Shown: in pieces, positions 41,883 to 50,146 of the stretch
How the letters are laid out: every line of letters starts with the position of its first letter
How positions within the stretch are numbered: position 1 is the first letter of the stretch
From: Pseudopedobacter saltans DSM 12145
GTDB taxonomy: Bacteria > Bacteroidota > Bacteroidia > Sphingobacteriales > Sphingobacteriaceae
Length of the DNA stretch: 64,000 nucleotides
Reading direction: 5' to 3'
Assembly (NCBI RefSeq): GCF_000190735.1
Contig: NC_015177.1
Location: forward strand, 1,116,001 to 1,180,000
Made by a program: the position numbers and the translations under genes
Notes under the pieces: generated by a model
The model's database searches: none
What the model was told of the DNA's origin: nothing
The model's input: the letters and a program-made list of their open reading frames with translations, nothing else

Positions 41883-42932
41883 TTAATTTTCCTCCTGAAA
41901 ATAAACCTTATAAAAGTTCATCCCTTTCTCTTCATCAAACCCTCGTTCTATTTTTTGCTTAGCCCCATGTATATGGATTTGGTAATCCTTATCTAGCTTA
42001 ATCACTTTCTTAAACTTAGATTGTTGCTTTTTCACCGCATTAGAAGAAACCTCAAATGTTTCTGGTATTGGCTGTCCATAATCTTCGCTATATTCGTCTA
42101 ATTTACCTTTTAGCATATCGGATGCCTCTTGATTTCCGATTACTTCCTCGGCAAATTCCTCCCATTCAAAGCTTTCTCTCTCTTTAAAGTATTTAATGGA
42201 CTTATTTAGTAAAGCTGCTTTATCGGTTTGGCTAATCTCGAAATTATCATCAATATCATGTCCTATAAACTGCTTAATAACCGATAGACAATTTTGCGTA
42301 ACATTAAAGTTGTCATTTCTAACTGAAAGGTTTAAAAAGTCATCTTTCCAGTAAATTGCAGCATCACCTTTAGAATTGTTTGTTTCGTCTACAATAACAA
42401 CTTTATAGCCCTGATCTTTATCAGTGTTAAAGATTAAACAGCCTTTTTCCAGTTTATGTGTGTTTATTGCTTGCTCTTCATAGTCAACTGCAAAGCCGTC
42501 ACCATCTGGATGAACCTTTAGATAGGACTCTTTACTTTCTGATTTAAAGATGCCAATAGCCCGATGCAGCTCACCTTCAATTTGCAGATTGTCGAACAGC
42601 GTAAAATAAACCTCACCGCCTTTAATTTTCGGGTGGTTACATGTATTATATAATACACCTGTTAACTCCTTTGTTAATTTGACAAAGTCTATTTTATTAG
42701 TGAAATATTCCTCAATAACGGGCTTTACTTCGCTATGATCTGAGAAGCGGTACACTTGCTGTACCTTCTGGAATGGAGTTAAGAAATAATGCATTAACAG
42801 GTTGACCAATGTCAATGACTGGTCTGAAATGCTTATCTGTTTATCCGTTGCAACAAAACTCTCATCTTGTAATTTGTTGCCTACTTTGTTTATCACTAAC
42901 TTTTCTAAGTTAGTTTCGAAAAATGTTACCAT
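41883..42932 (-). CDS. NdpA/YejK-like nucleoid-associated protein
   Basis: 349 residues. TDKQISISDQSLTLVNLLMHY, the central KSESKESYLKV and the C-terminal IHIHGAKQKIERGFDEEKGM followed by FYKVYFQEEN match the 37-kDa nucleoid-associated family. Such proteins bind DNA and the chromosome; phage copies are rarely discussed. Begins a segment separated from the upstream operon by a divergent small gene. Confidence 0.85.
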   Translation of the reverse strand: MVTFFETNLEKLVINKVGNKLQDESFVATDKQISISDQSLTLVNLLMHYFLTPFQKVQQVYRFSDHSEVKPVIEEYFTNKIDFVKLTKELTGVLYNTCNHPKIKGGEVYFTLFDNLQIEGELHRAIGIFKSESKESYLKVHPDGDGFAVDYEEQAINTHKLEKGCLIFNTDKDQGYKVVIVDETNNSKGDAAIYWKDDFLNLSVRNDNFNVTQNCLSVIKQFIGHDIDDNFEISQTDKAALLNKSIKYFKERESFEWEEFAEEVIGNQEASDMLKGKLDEYSEDYGQPIPETFEVSSNAVKKQQSKFKKVIKLDKDYQIHIHGAKQKIERGFDEEKGMNFYKVYFQEEN

Positions 42933-42998
42933 ATTTTATAACTGTTTTTGGTTATATTTTAATTTATTACTGAATTCGGTTATATATTACTTTGGTTC

Positions 42999-43006
42999 TA
43001 CTTTTG
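42999..43006 (+). promoter_or_regulatory. -7 element of the 77-residue plus-strand gene
   Basis: TACTTTTG at 42999-43006, 13 bp before the ATG at 43020, with a weak TTCG at 42975-42978. An inverted repeat TATAAC/GTTATA (42937-42942, 42951-42956) sits between this promoter and the NdpA-like start. Confidence 0.5.
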
Positions 43007-43019
43007 CGCTGTTAATGCT

Positions 43020-43253
43020 ATGTCTCATTCGCCATATACCTTTAAAGCTGCTTTCGGTCATATCGATAAAGAAGTAACAATAGATTTGTCTAATGGCCAT
43101 GTTATATACATTATTATCGATGGCATTAAGATGTGTACTGTTCTCAGGCACACAACCGGTTGGGCTTTCATTTTTAAAAACTCTGAAAAGTATACCTTGG
43201 ATGACGAAGACGCTCTTAAGCAACGTATATATGATATATTTGATAAAATGTAA
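43020..43253 (+). CDS. Plus-strand small protein within the early region (77 aa)
   Basis: 77 residues, sensible composition with alternating strands and a C-terminal helix (DDEDALKQRIYDIFDKM). It runs against the early operon, has its own -7 element, and abuts the ASCH gene stop to stop. An overlapping minus-strand frame is less convincing. Function unknown; probably cargo. Confidence 0.6.
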   Translation: MSHSPYTFKAAFGHIDKEVTIDLSNGHVIYIIIDGIKMCTVLRHTTGWAFIFKNSEKYTLDDEDALKQRIYDIFDKM

Positions 43254-43682
43254 CTAGCCGTGCCAGTCCCATAGACTCAGTTTACCTCTTACGTTTAGAA
43301 GCGGCTCTGGAAACAAGAATGCATCCTCAAACACCCAATTGTATGTTGGTTTATGATAGAACCCTGCACCGCTAGGATCAATCAATGTTTTAATGCTTTT
43401 TTCCGCCCAGATACTACTATGATTAATAGTACAATCAACCAGATTTGCTTTGCCTATAATAGCACCGTGAGGAACATTGTTATAGTGCCAATCGTAACCG
43501 TTTAAGCGTAGCCATTCGCCAACTGTTGAGCCGTCAGGCATGAAACCATCAAACACGGTATCTAATCCGGCATGAATTAATATCTCACCTCTGTAATTGG
43601 TTTTCCAAGAACGATTTTCTACATCCTTTATACCGTTAGCGATTAAGCTCGCCCACGGTTGTTTGATTGTTAGTGTTTTCAT
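43254..43682 (-). CDS. ASCH-domain protein
   Basis: 142 residues. LTIKQPWASLIANGIKDVE with NRSWKTNYRGEILIHAG is the ASCH signature (PUA-like fold binding RNA or modified nucleosides). Phage ASCH proteins may handle modified bases or tRNA; the substrate here is not predictable. Confidence 0.88.
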   Translation of the reverse strand: MKTLTIKQPWASLIANGIKDVENRSWKTNYRGEILIHAGLDTVFDGFMPDGSTVGEWLRLNGYDWHYNNVPHGAIIGKANLVDCTINHSSIWAEKSIKTLIDPSGAGFYHKPTYNWVFEDAFLFPEPLLNVRGKLSLWDWHG

Positions 43683-43686
43683 TTAC

Positions 43687-43863
43687 CTATTGCCAATTAT
43701 GTGCTTTACATTTCTTACACTCCAGTATCTCTTTGTTGTGAGTATGCCCTTTGCTTTCAAACTCATGATTGCAGACCTTTTGCAAGCTTAGAATTGCATT
43801 TTTAAAATCTTCAACTTTTCGCTCGTGGTAGCTTAGTTCGTTTTCCAGCTCTTTAATGGTCAT
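43687..43863 (-). CDS. Small zinc-ribbon-like protein (58 aa)
   Basis: Starts at ATG 43863, which overlaps the upstream lipoprotein stop as ATGA and follows a GGAGG. Residues 1-30 are a charged helix; then VCNHEF and ILECKKCKAHN provide a Cys-x-His ... Cys-x2-Cys set suited to one zinc ion. No family recognised. Confidence 0.6.
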   Translation of the reverse strand: MTIKELENELSYHERKVEDFKNAILSLQKVCNHEFESKGHTHNKEILECKKCKAHNWQ

Positions 43864-44003
43864 CTTATCAGCCTCCTTTCAATTCGGTCTTTTGCGGATG
43901 GTTTAATACTGTGGTCTATTTTAAGTTTTGGTTTAACCTCTTCGCATTTCTTGCAACCAGTACCCAGACTGATTGCAAGAATGATAATGATTAAGGTTCG
44001 CAT
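43860..44003 (-). CDS. Tiny lipoprotein (47 aa)
   Basis: MRTLIIIILAISLGTGC is a complete lipoprotein signal with its Cys at residue 17, followed by a 30-residue charged tail. Overlaps the 74-residue gene upstream by 13 bp and the zinc-ribbon-like gene by 4 bp. It recalls the size of o-spanins or Lpp-like proteins, but it lies in the early region. Confidence 0.55.
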   Translation of the reverse strand: MRTLIIIILAISLGTGCKKCEEVKPKLKIDHSIKPSAKDRIERRLIR

Positions 44004-44215
44004 GGCGATATATTAAGTAGCAACAAGTCTTCTTCAGTTGCTTTTCTGAAATAGGTATCTGTATAAAACCATGTTCCAAATCCCCAAAGGCCATCAGTTT
44101 CGTCTACCTCTCTGGTTTCTTTAACTTCAACCATTAACACCATTCCCGCAAACCATACTTTTTTATGATAGAATTTACCTGTAAGCGCTATAGTTCTATT
44201 CTTCATGATTCCCAT
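43991..44215 (-). CDS. Phage protein of unknown function (74 aa)
   Basis: 74 residues (71 if translation starts at the second Met). Aromatic and beta-rich (GLWGFGTWFYTDTYFRKATE). Two bases separate it from the DUF4406 gene. Not recognised. Confidence 0.6.
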   Translation of the reverse strand: MGIMKNRTIALTGKFYHKKVWFAGMVLMVEVKETREVDETDGLWGFGTWFYTDTYFRKATEEDLLLLNISPCEP

Positions 44216-44217
44216 AT

Positions 44218-44565
44218 CTAAAGCTTATCAAGTGACACAACAGGGATACCTAATTGTCCGGCAATAGAAACCTCCCAAGAAGCACCAGGGCTATCTTTCC
44301 AATTTGGAAGTGTAACGACTAAATCAGCTTTCGGCAAAAGAGACACACATATCTTCATTGCCTCTTTCCAGTCACACTCTGGATGCACAATTCGAGCGGG
44401 GTTTATTACTTGATTATTTCGTTCCAGCTTTATCTCAGCTTTAAAGAAGTTCATCTGTACTTCTTCATGAGGAAGCCCGGTTACTTTTCCGGCTATGTAG
44501 GCAACTGGTCTGCCATCACGGGCAAACAGTTGCGGTAATTCTTTAATTGTTTTTACTTTTGACAT
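44218..44565 (-). CDS. DUF4406 (nucleoside deoxyribosyltransferase-like) protein
   Basis: 115 residues. YIAGKVTGLP at about 23-32, VINPARIVHP and the C-terminal GASWEVSIAGQLGIPVV are the Rossmann-like DUF4406 pattern, related to nucleoside 2-deoxyribosyltransferases. A role in nucleotide metabolism or base modification is possible. Confidence 0.8.
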   Translation of the reverse strand: MSKVKTIKELPQLFARDGRPVAYIAGKVTGLPHEEVQMNFFKAEIKLERNNQVINPARIVHPECDWKEAMKICVSLLPKADLVVTLPNWKDSPGASWEVSIAGQLGIPVVSLDKL

Positions 44566-44593
44566 AAGATTATTATTAGTAGTCTTTAATTAT

Positions 44594-44621
44594 GCGGAGC
44601 TGGGGTGGTGCTTAGCTCCGC
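44594..44621. terminator. Hairpin between DUF3164 and DUF4406 genes
   Basis: GCGGAGCT (44594-44601) and AGCTCCGC (44614-44621), perfect 8-bp stem with a 12-nt loop. Probably an intra-operon attenuator. Confidence 0.5.
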
Positions 44622-44628
44622 TGTTTTG

Positions 44629-45258
44629 TTATACACTTGCAAAATTTAGCTGAACATTGATGTACTCACCAGCAGCATCTTTAATGAAAACTTGGTGATA
44701 CTCTTTTGATTTAGGTCTGCGTATGGCCTGCTCAATCAAATCCATAGCTTTATGATAGCGCTGGTCTGGAACTTTGGACTTGTGTCGTTTAAGCCCAAGA
44801 ATTTGTTTAGTATCGAAATTGCCCTTTGTATTAGAAAACGCATCAGTCACCATCTCAGCAACCCAGTTATCAACACCAGACAGATTGTCTTTAAACATCT
44901 CGTCCAGTTCTCTTTTGGCTAGTCCGAGGGTATTCTCGTCAAAAGTGATAGCTTCTTTAACAGAGCAAACAATTTTGATAGATCGGTCAAAGTTGTATAT
45001 AGTTATACTGCCTTTCCCTTTGCCCAGCTCGCTACCTTTCTCTTTTACAAAAGCATCGTACAGCTCATCAACCTCTTTACTTAAAGCGGTTTTAAATGCC
45101 GTTAAAGCTTCGTTTAAATTAAGTGCCTTCTGGGCGTATTTAGCTGTAAAGCGTTCAGCTTTGCGCTCGTAATTAGTAGTTCGGTTGTAAGGTATCGCTG
45201 TACCTGCCTCATCCGTCCACTTTGGACTATTTGGCTTTTGTTGATTTATTTTTAACAT
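44629..45258 (-). CDS. DUF3164 protein
   Basis: 209 residues. The segment GSITIYNFDRSIKIVCSVKE and the C-terminal RPKSKEYHQVF fit the DUF3164 family, a regular early gene of Mu-like and related phages. Function unknown. Its ATG overlaps the stop region of the 53-residue gene upstream. Confidence 0.8.
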   Translation of the reverse strand: MLKINQQKPNSPKWTDEAGTAIPYNRTTNYERKAERFTAKYAQKALNLNEALTAFKTALSKEVDELYDAFVKEKGSELGKGKGSITIYNFDRSIKIVCSVKEAITFDENTLGLAKRELDEMFKDNLSGVDNWVAEMVTDAFSNTKGNFDTKQILGLKRHKSKVPDQRYHKAMDLIEQAIRRPKSKEYHQVFIKDAAGEYINVQLNFASV

Positions 45259-45413
45259 TGTTTTTCGTTTTTAATTTCCTGTTCCAGTTTGTTGTATTTC
45301 TCTCTTAGCGCAAGTCGTTCCTCTACATTTTGCGCAGGTGTATTTATTATCAGCTCTTTTAGCTGGGCAAGCTCTTGCTCTTTGCTTGGCTTGGTATTCT
45401 TTTCTGCATTCAT
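45252..45413 (-). CDS. Small coiled-coil protein (53 aa)
   Basis: Starts at ATG 45413 and ends at TAA 45254-45252 inside the DUF3164 start, giving translational coupling. Almost wholly helical, Glu/Lys/Leu-rich (KEQELAQLKELI, ERLALREKYNKLEQEI). A different frame over the same DNA gives a 63-residue hydrophobic start, which I consider less likely. Confidence 0.55.
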   Translation of the reverse strand: MNAEKNTKPSKEQELAQLKELIINTPAQNVEERLALREKYNKLEQEIKNEKQC

Positions 45414-45455
45414 TTCCTATGAGGTATATCGATATGACAATTAGTAAAGCCAGCT

Positions 45456-45767
45456 CTAGCATGTCTTTTTGTTTATCTGTTGAATAATATTGTTAATAGA
45501 TACCGCTTCTGAACCTTCAAGCTCTACATTTGGGGAATTCTTACAGTGAGCGATAAAAGACAGAGCCGAGGCATGAGAAATATTAATACTGTACTTCTTC
45601 TTTACCATTACACCTGCTAGTTTTACTTTGATGATCAGCTCAGAAAGATTGGCAAAAATAATTTTGTTATAGATATTGCCTTTCTTCAAGTTCTCATCAA
45701 AAGTCAAATCCAGAAAGCCGGATAGTACCAGCATTTCCTGCTCAGTTAGTTTTAATGTTATTTTCAT
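45456..45767 (-). CDS. Phage protein of unknown function (103 aa)
   Basis: 103 residues, begins MKITLKLTEQEMLVLSGFLD, helical with one conserved-looking basic hydrophobic patch. Overlaps the DnaA domain IV gene by 26 bp. Not recognised. Confidence 0.6.
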   Translation of the reverse strand: MKITLKLTEQEMLVLSGFLDLTFDENLKKGNIYNKIIFANLSELIIKVKLAGVMVKKKYSINISHASALSFIAHCKNSPNVELEGSEAVSINNIIQQINKKTC

Positions 45768-46086
45768 GATTTGTAAGTTTTTGGATTTGGTTCTTTAAGT
45801 TTTCAAAATCAACTCTTAACATTTTATTCTGCTCTAAATCGACAGAAAGAGTTACCAGTCCGTATATTACAGTTGAATAGTGTTTATTGAATATGTTCCC
45901 AATCTGGTTCAAAGTCATGGAAAGGGAATACTTTAGAAAATGAAAGCATAGATTCCTGGCCTGTACCAACTCTTGATGCCTTGCGGAGCCAAAACATTCC
46001 GACATATCTACACGACGTTGTTTGCATACCATTTCGATTATCGACATTGCCGATATCGGTTGCGGCTTTTCTTCAATTCTTACCAT
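45742..46086 (-). CDS. Stand-alone DnaA domain IV-like DNA-binding protein
   Basis: 114 residues. RHQELVQARNLCFHFLKYSL, then MTLNQIGNIFNKHYSTVIYG reproduces the DnaA C-terminal helix-turn-helix and its signature (H-STV). There is no AAA+ domain. It might bind DnaA-box-like sites to control phage replication or interfere with host initiation. Confidence 0.8.
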   Translation of the reverse strand: MVRIEEKPQPISAMSIIEMVCKQRRVDMSECFGSARHQELVQARNLCFHFLKYSLSMTLNQIGNIFNKHYSTVIYGLVTLSVDLEQNKMLRVDFENLKNQIQKLTNHENNIKTN

Positions 46087-46529
46087 TTTGATGATTTAAA
46101 TACAAGGTCCATAACCTGATTAATTGCCGTTAGAAACTCAGGATCATTAGCCAAACGATGAGCGGAGTGGATGAATAGATATTCCTGTTCATCATTAGAA
46201 GAATCTAGTTCCTGAAAGACGAATGATCCATCTGGTGCCAACAGCGTTCCGCTATCCTGCACCATCGCTTGATCTAATAAGTCGCATTTAGTTCTATCAT
46301 TCCATTCATTAATAAAAAAGCCTCTGAATACCGGAGATAGACGTAACTGTTCAAGTACTACAGGAGTTTCATAAAACAACCTGTGCAGTGTATCTTCATA
46401 GCAAGCATATTGATGATTGCAGTATTGGTCTGGTGTCCAGTTCAACAGATCGCATACCTGTTGCATAATAGAGTTGTTGTACTCTTTAGCTCTTGATACG
46501 TGTGTGGTGGTTTTGGTTAATGTTTTCAT
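46080..46529 (-). CDS. Phage protein of unknown function (149 aa)
   Basis: 149 residues, aromatic-rich and acidic. Overlaps both neighbours (7 bp and 4 bp) in a tight replication-gene cluster. No motif recognised. Confidence 0.6.
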   Translation of the reverse strand: MKTLTKTTTHVSRAKEYNNSIMQQVCDLLNWTPDQYCNHQYACYEDTLHRLFYETPVVLEQLRLSPVFRGFFINEWNDRTKCDLLDQAMVQDSGTLLAPDGSFVFQELDSSNDEQEYLFIHSAHRLANDPEFLTAINQVMDLVFKSSKW

Positions 46530-47179
46530 GCTTCCTCAATTTTTACACCGTGATACAATTGTGCTTTTTCTTCGTCTACATAGATTTCACCGCCCGGACA
46601 TCTACCAAAAACAAATGCAGTTAAACCTGTAACTCTAATGATAACATCTGCCAGTCTTTTAGCCAGTTTAGCAGTTGCTGTATATGGTTCGCCACTATCT
46701 TCGTGTGCGATAATGATAAATAGTACATTAGGGTATTGGCGTTGTAGCTCTCTTAGTTTGCCATTTTTCAATTCATCTGCATATACTGTGGCATTATCTA
46801 AAAACACCACTTTAGGTGCGTTACGCTGCTTCAATACTTCTTCAATCAATTCGATTTCTAGGTATTCATAATAGAGCAACTTCTTTAAATCGGAAGGCAA
46901 ACCAATACGTTGTAAGGTGTTCTGGAAATGTTGAGATATCCCTTCCTCAGCACTTACGTAAAGGCACTTTACTATTTTAGCCAAGGTCAAGAAAAGCGAT
47001 AAAGCAAACCATGTTTTCCCGTTTTTCTCGTTACCGTAGATAATCCAGATACCGCCCCGGGTGGGCGTTCCTAATACGTCACGCCAAACACCTTTAAGGG
47101 TATCAAAAGTTTTAAATTTCTTGTCTAATACATTGGCCGTACTCAACAAGCGTAGTTTACGTTTAGTGGGTTTGGTCAT
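46526..47179 (-). CDS. RecA-like (RadA/RepA type) ATPase
   Basis: 217 residues. Walker A is YGNEKNGKTWFA near residue 50 and Walker B KVVFLDNAT near 125; VLFIIIAHEDSGEP is a sensor-like strand. Resembles the AAA_25/RepA hexameric helicase-type core without accessory domains. Next to the MuB-like gene; likely helps in transposition target choice or replication. Confidence 0.78.
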   Translation of the reverse strand: MTKPTKRKLRLLSTANVLDKKFKTFDTLKGVWRDVLGTPTRGGIWIIYGNEKNGKTWFALSLFLTLAKIVKCLYVSAEEGISQHFQNTLQRIGLPSDLKKLLYYEYLEIELIEEVLKQRNAPKVVFLDNATVYADELKNGKLRELQRQYPNVLFIIIAHEDSGEPYTATAKLAKRLADVIIRVTGLTAFVFGRCPGGEIYVDEEKAQLYHGVKIEEA

Positions 47180-47181
47180 GA

Positions 47182-48081
47182 TTATGCGTTATGAAGTATG
47201 ATTAATGATTCAGCTCTTCTTAATCCGCTAACGTTGCCTTTCTTGTCCGAAGTGATACACTTGTTGACGATAACGTCTAGCTTAGATTTATCTCTGATAT
47301 TAGCACCGATAACCTGAGTAATAAGTGTACGGTAATACTCTTGGCGCTCATATTTACCAATAGGAACAGTAGTCGTGAACTTTTCAGAAAAGCGAGAGAA
47401 TATCTCTGCAAAGCCTTCTTTATCTCTGGCTATACCTGCAACAAGCTTTCTTCTAAATCCATTTGCGCCCATAAGGTACCAGCCGCAAAAGCCTTCGGTA
47501 CCGTTCCAAAGTGCCTGTATCTCTTCAAAAGCATCTTTGTTAAGCTTTCCGGCTTCGTCAACTATTACAATAGGATTAGGAAGCGTAATTAAGTAGTATT
47601 TAATGTTTTCAAATACGTCTATATAGCGACCATTATGGTTTAAGCCCATAGACTTAGCCAGGTCTCTTACAAACAATTGCTTTGTTTTTGTTTGGCTTGC
47701 GTCTATATAAAAGCAGTTTTTAAGCTTTTTGCTCAGGTATTTGGCCGTGTGGGTTTTGCCGATACCGCATTCATCAACACATATACGGCTTTTAGCGTAT
47801 TTCTGGCAAAACTCAACATCTTCTTTAATGGTTTTAAAAACCACCGTTTCAACGGTATTCCAATTTTTCTCTCTTGGAGACACGTCTAATAAGCGACCAA
47901 GATTTAACCATTCATCTTCGCTGATTAGGCGTTCACGCTCTCCGTTTTTTAATCTGCTAAATATGGCAGCAGTTAAACCGAACTGAGCGGCAAACTTGCC
48001 ATCTGTAGTAGTGTAATTCTCTCGTCTCGCAAGCAAAGCCTGTGCGATACGTTCTTTAAATTGTGGTGTAAGCTTTTGCAT
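47182..48081 (-). CDS. MuB-like transposition ATPase
   Basis: 299 residues. An N-terminal helix-turn-helix (KFAAQFGLTAAIFSRLKNGE) precedes an AAA+ domain with Walker A VDECGIGKTHTAK and Walker B IVIVDEAGKL. MuB selects target DNA and activates the transposase. It follows the transposase gene by 9 bp. Confidence 0.88.
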   Translation of the reverse strand: MQKLTPQFKERIAQALLARRENYTTTDGKFAAQFGLTAAIFSRLKNGERERLISEDEWLNLGRLLDVSPREKNWNTVETVVFKTIKEDVEFCQKYAKSRICVDECGIGKTHTAKYLSKKLKNCFYIDASQTKTKQLFVRDLAKSMGLNHNGRYIDVFENIKYYLITLPNPIVIVDEAGKLNKDAFEEIQALWNGTEGFCGWYLMGANGFRRKLVAGIARDKEGFAEIFSRFSEKFTTTVPIGKYERQEYYRTLITQVIGANIRDKSKLDVIVNKCITSDKKGNVSGLRRAESLIILHNA

Positions 48082-48090
48082 ATCTTTTAT

Positions 48091-50133
48091 TTAAAATCTG
48101 TCCTCTAATGATTGTTCAAATGTTTCATAGGTGGTTGGTGTAGGTTCGTCAAACTCTACTGATGGCATGATAGCGACATTCATGTCGTTACCATCTGCAA
48201 CCGTTCTTTGCCTTTTATTTCTAATAGTAAATGTTTGTCTTGGTGCAGGTTCATTTTTAAGAACCGTTATCTCTGCAATGGCTTGCTTTTGTTTTCTTCC
48301 AAAGCTTTCAATTGTTGCCACATAAGCACTCATCAACGCTCTGTTTTCCAAATCCTCTGCTGTACGCTCTGCTGTAGCTCTGTTATAGGTAGGTTTTGCA
48401 ATTGCTTCGCATACTGGTTGCGAACCAATAAACACCAGGGCTTTCAGTATTTCGCCATCGTTGCCATCCAACCAGTAAACATCTACATCCTCGCCATCAA
48501 CACGTTTCATCAGGTTTACCAGCGTTTCGCCTGTAGCTATCTTTCCGTTATCACCCAGCAAAAACTCTTTGCCCTGTAAGCGAATAATACCAACATTCAC
48601 GCTCGTTTCTGTTCTATAGCCAATGTGCGGCAGAAAAGCAAACCAGTTAATAGGCTTGGTATCCGGGTTCTGCATTTGGCAGAAATACTCCCATCTGGAA
48701 AGGTTTTTATTGGCTACATGAGGTTTGTTATTCCACTCCTCAATTTTATTCTCAGAGTTATCAATGATATCCTCATATGGCAATTGTGGGATTTTGGTTG
48801 TATCAATGCCCGGCTGATTACTTTCTAAAGAGGCGTGAGGTCTTGGAATCCATCCCTCCAGCTCTTTTTCGTATTCGTATCTCATTGTCCTAAAATCTCT
48901 CTCAATACGTTTCCCTCTAGCGTTGTTGGCCTCAATACGCACATGCTCGAACATTGCGCCCTCTTTTAGGAAAGTATTAACAAAGGAGCTATTTAAGCTC
49001 ATCTCTGCTTCTAGCTCTAAAGGCAGGTTAAATCCCCATTCAGAATAGTTCCGTACCATCTGGCGATAGAACTCTGTTATAATACCTTCTTTAGTTTCGC
49101 CATAAACCCAGCAAGTAAATGCTTGGCTCGCCAAATCAATGCCCATGTAGAACCAAACACGTTTGCCATTTAAAGCTTTAAAAGGCGGCTGTCTATCATC
49201 AATTGAAATAATTGAATTGGCGAATTTTGGACGCTTTAAAGAGTGGTAGGGCTTAAATTTACCCATTAACTGCTGACGATTTCCAGAGCGCACCGCATAA
49301 GTAGCTATTTTGTTTTCCCATTTGATGAGATAAGCTTTTACAGTTGCATCAGAAAGTTTTTTAAACTCTTTCGGATCGTAAAACTCACCCGTTTCATTGT
49401 CTATAATTTGACGGTAACCGCTTAAAAATGCTTCATACTCACGATGCACCTCTGTTGGTGACGGTTTTCGTTGCTTGTCAGCAAAAAGCGCATTAAGAAG
49501 CGTTTCAGTACGCTCATCAACCTTACGGCTATTTTGGTTCTTATGCTTAGCACTGATCAGTGATGAATAATTGAAATTTCCACCATTTTCAAAAGCCTTT
49601 AAAGCAGCTTTAAACCTCGGTAAAGAGCTTGGGAGGTTATGCTCAACGTGATGCTTTTTTAAAAGCACTTTATTGAAGCTCTCCACATCCGAGCAGATCG
49701 TTTGAGCTATACCAACTATAGAACCTCTTTTACTTCTACGCTCTTTAATTCTTGCCTCACGCAAGGCGATAGCAGATTTAAGCATACTGGCATTGGTGAT
49801 ATACTGCTCTTGATGCTCTTGGCTCAAGTAAGTACCATCATCAAACTGATAAGTAGAGAAGAAGCGAACAGCATCGGCATCAGTCTTATAAAAACGTTCC
49901 ATGATATGCTCGCATTTGCGTGGGTCTGGTAGTTGCTCTTTTATTTCCATTGGTAAGCTATCAAAGTCTATCAGTAATTGACGGCCATTACCGCCAATCA
50001 TTAACTTTTTAAGACCATAACCTCTTTGTTGCGCTCGTTGTATTGTAGAACGCAAAGTGTTCTCTGTTTTAAAGAACTTCGGTACCAAAGCATCTTTGGT
50101 TACCGCTATTTTTCCTCCAAATTCAAACACCAT
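48091..50133 (-). CDS. MuA-type DDE transposase
   Basis: 680 residues. N-terminal Mu-type winged HTH (1-75), an RNase H-like core (about 295-430) and a C-terminal Mu-transposase barrel (about 530-580, GKEFLLGDNGKIATGETLV). Catalytic residues: Asp312 in IISIDDRQPP; the second position appears to be Glu375 in LPLELEAEMS; the third is Glu411 in ARGKRIERDF, 35 residues on. The usual second Asp is therefore replaced. Performs integration and replicative transposition. Confidence 0.9.
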   Translation of the reverse strand: MVFEFGGKIAVTKDALVPKFFKTENTLRSTIQRAQQRGYGLKKLMIGGNGRQLLIDFDSLPMEIKEQLPDPRKCEHIMERFYKTDADAVRFFSTYQFDDGTYLSQEHQEQYITNASMLKSAIALREARIKERRSKRGSIVGIAQTICSDVESFNKVLLKKHHVEHNLPSSLPRFKAALKAFENGGNFNYSSLISAKHKNQNSRKVDERTETLLNALFADKQRKPSPTEVHREYEAFLSGYRQIIDNETGEFYDPKEFKKLSDATVKAYLIKWENKIATYAVRSGNRQQLMGKFKPYHSLKRPKFANSIISIDDRQPPFKALNGKRVWFYMGIDLASQAFTCWVYGETKEGIITEFYRQMVRNYSEWGFNLPLELEAEMSLNSSFVNTFLKEGAMFEHVRIEANNARGKRIERDFRTMRYEYEKELEGWIPRPHASLESNQPGIDTTKIPQLPYEDIIDNSENKIEEWNNKPHVANKNLSRWEYFCQMQNPDTKPINWFAFLPHIGYRTETSVNVGIIRLQGKEFLLGDNGKIATGETLVNLMKRVDGEDVDVYWLDGNDGEILKALVFIGSQPVCEAIAKPTYNRATAERTAEDLENRALMSAYVATIESFGRKQKQAIAEITVLKNEPAPRQTFTIRNKRQRTVADGNDMNVAIMPSVEFDEPTPTTYETFEQSLEDRF

Positions 50134-50146
50134 AGTTTAATTTATT

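Noticed and set aside
42987-43223. 78-codon minus-strand frame opposite the 77-residue gene
   Set aside because: The plus-strand frame has a -7 element at the right distance and a more normal protein composition.
45271-45462. 63-codon frame with hydrophobic start MLELALLIVISIYLIG
   Set aside because: Its ATG overlaps the upstream stop, which is suggestive, but most of it lies out of frame over the better coiled-coil gene 45252-45413 and its C-terminus is Cys/Arg-rich as in shadows. Could still be a real short membrane peptide.
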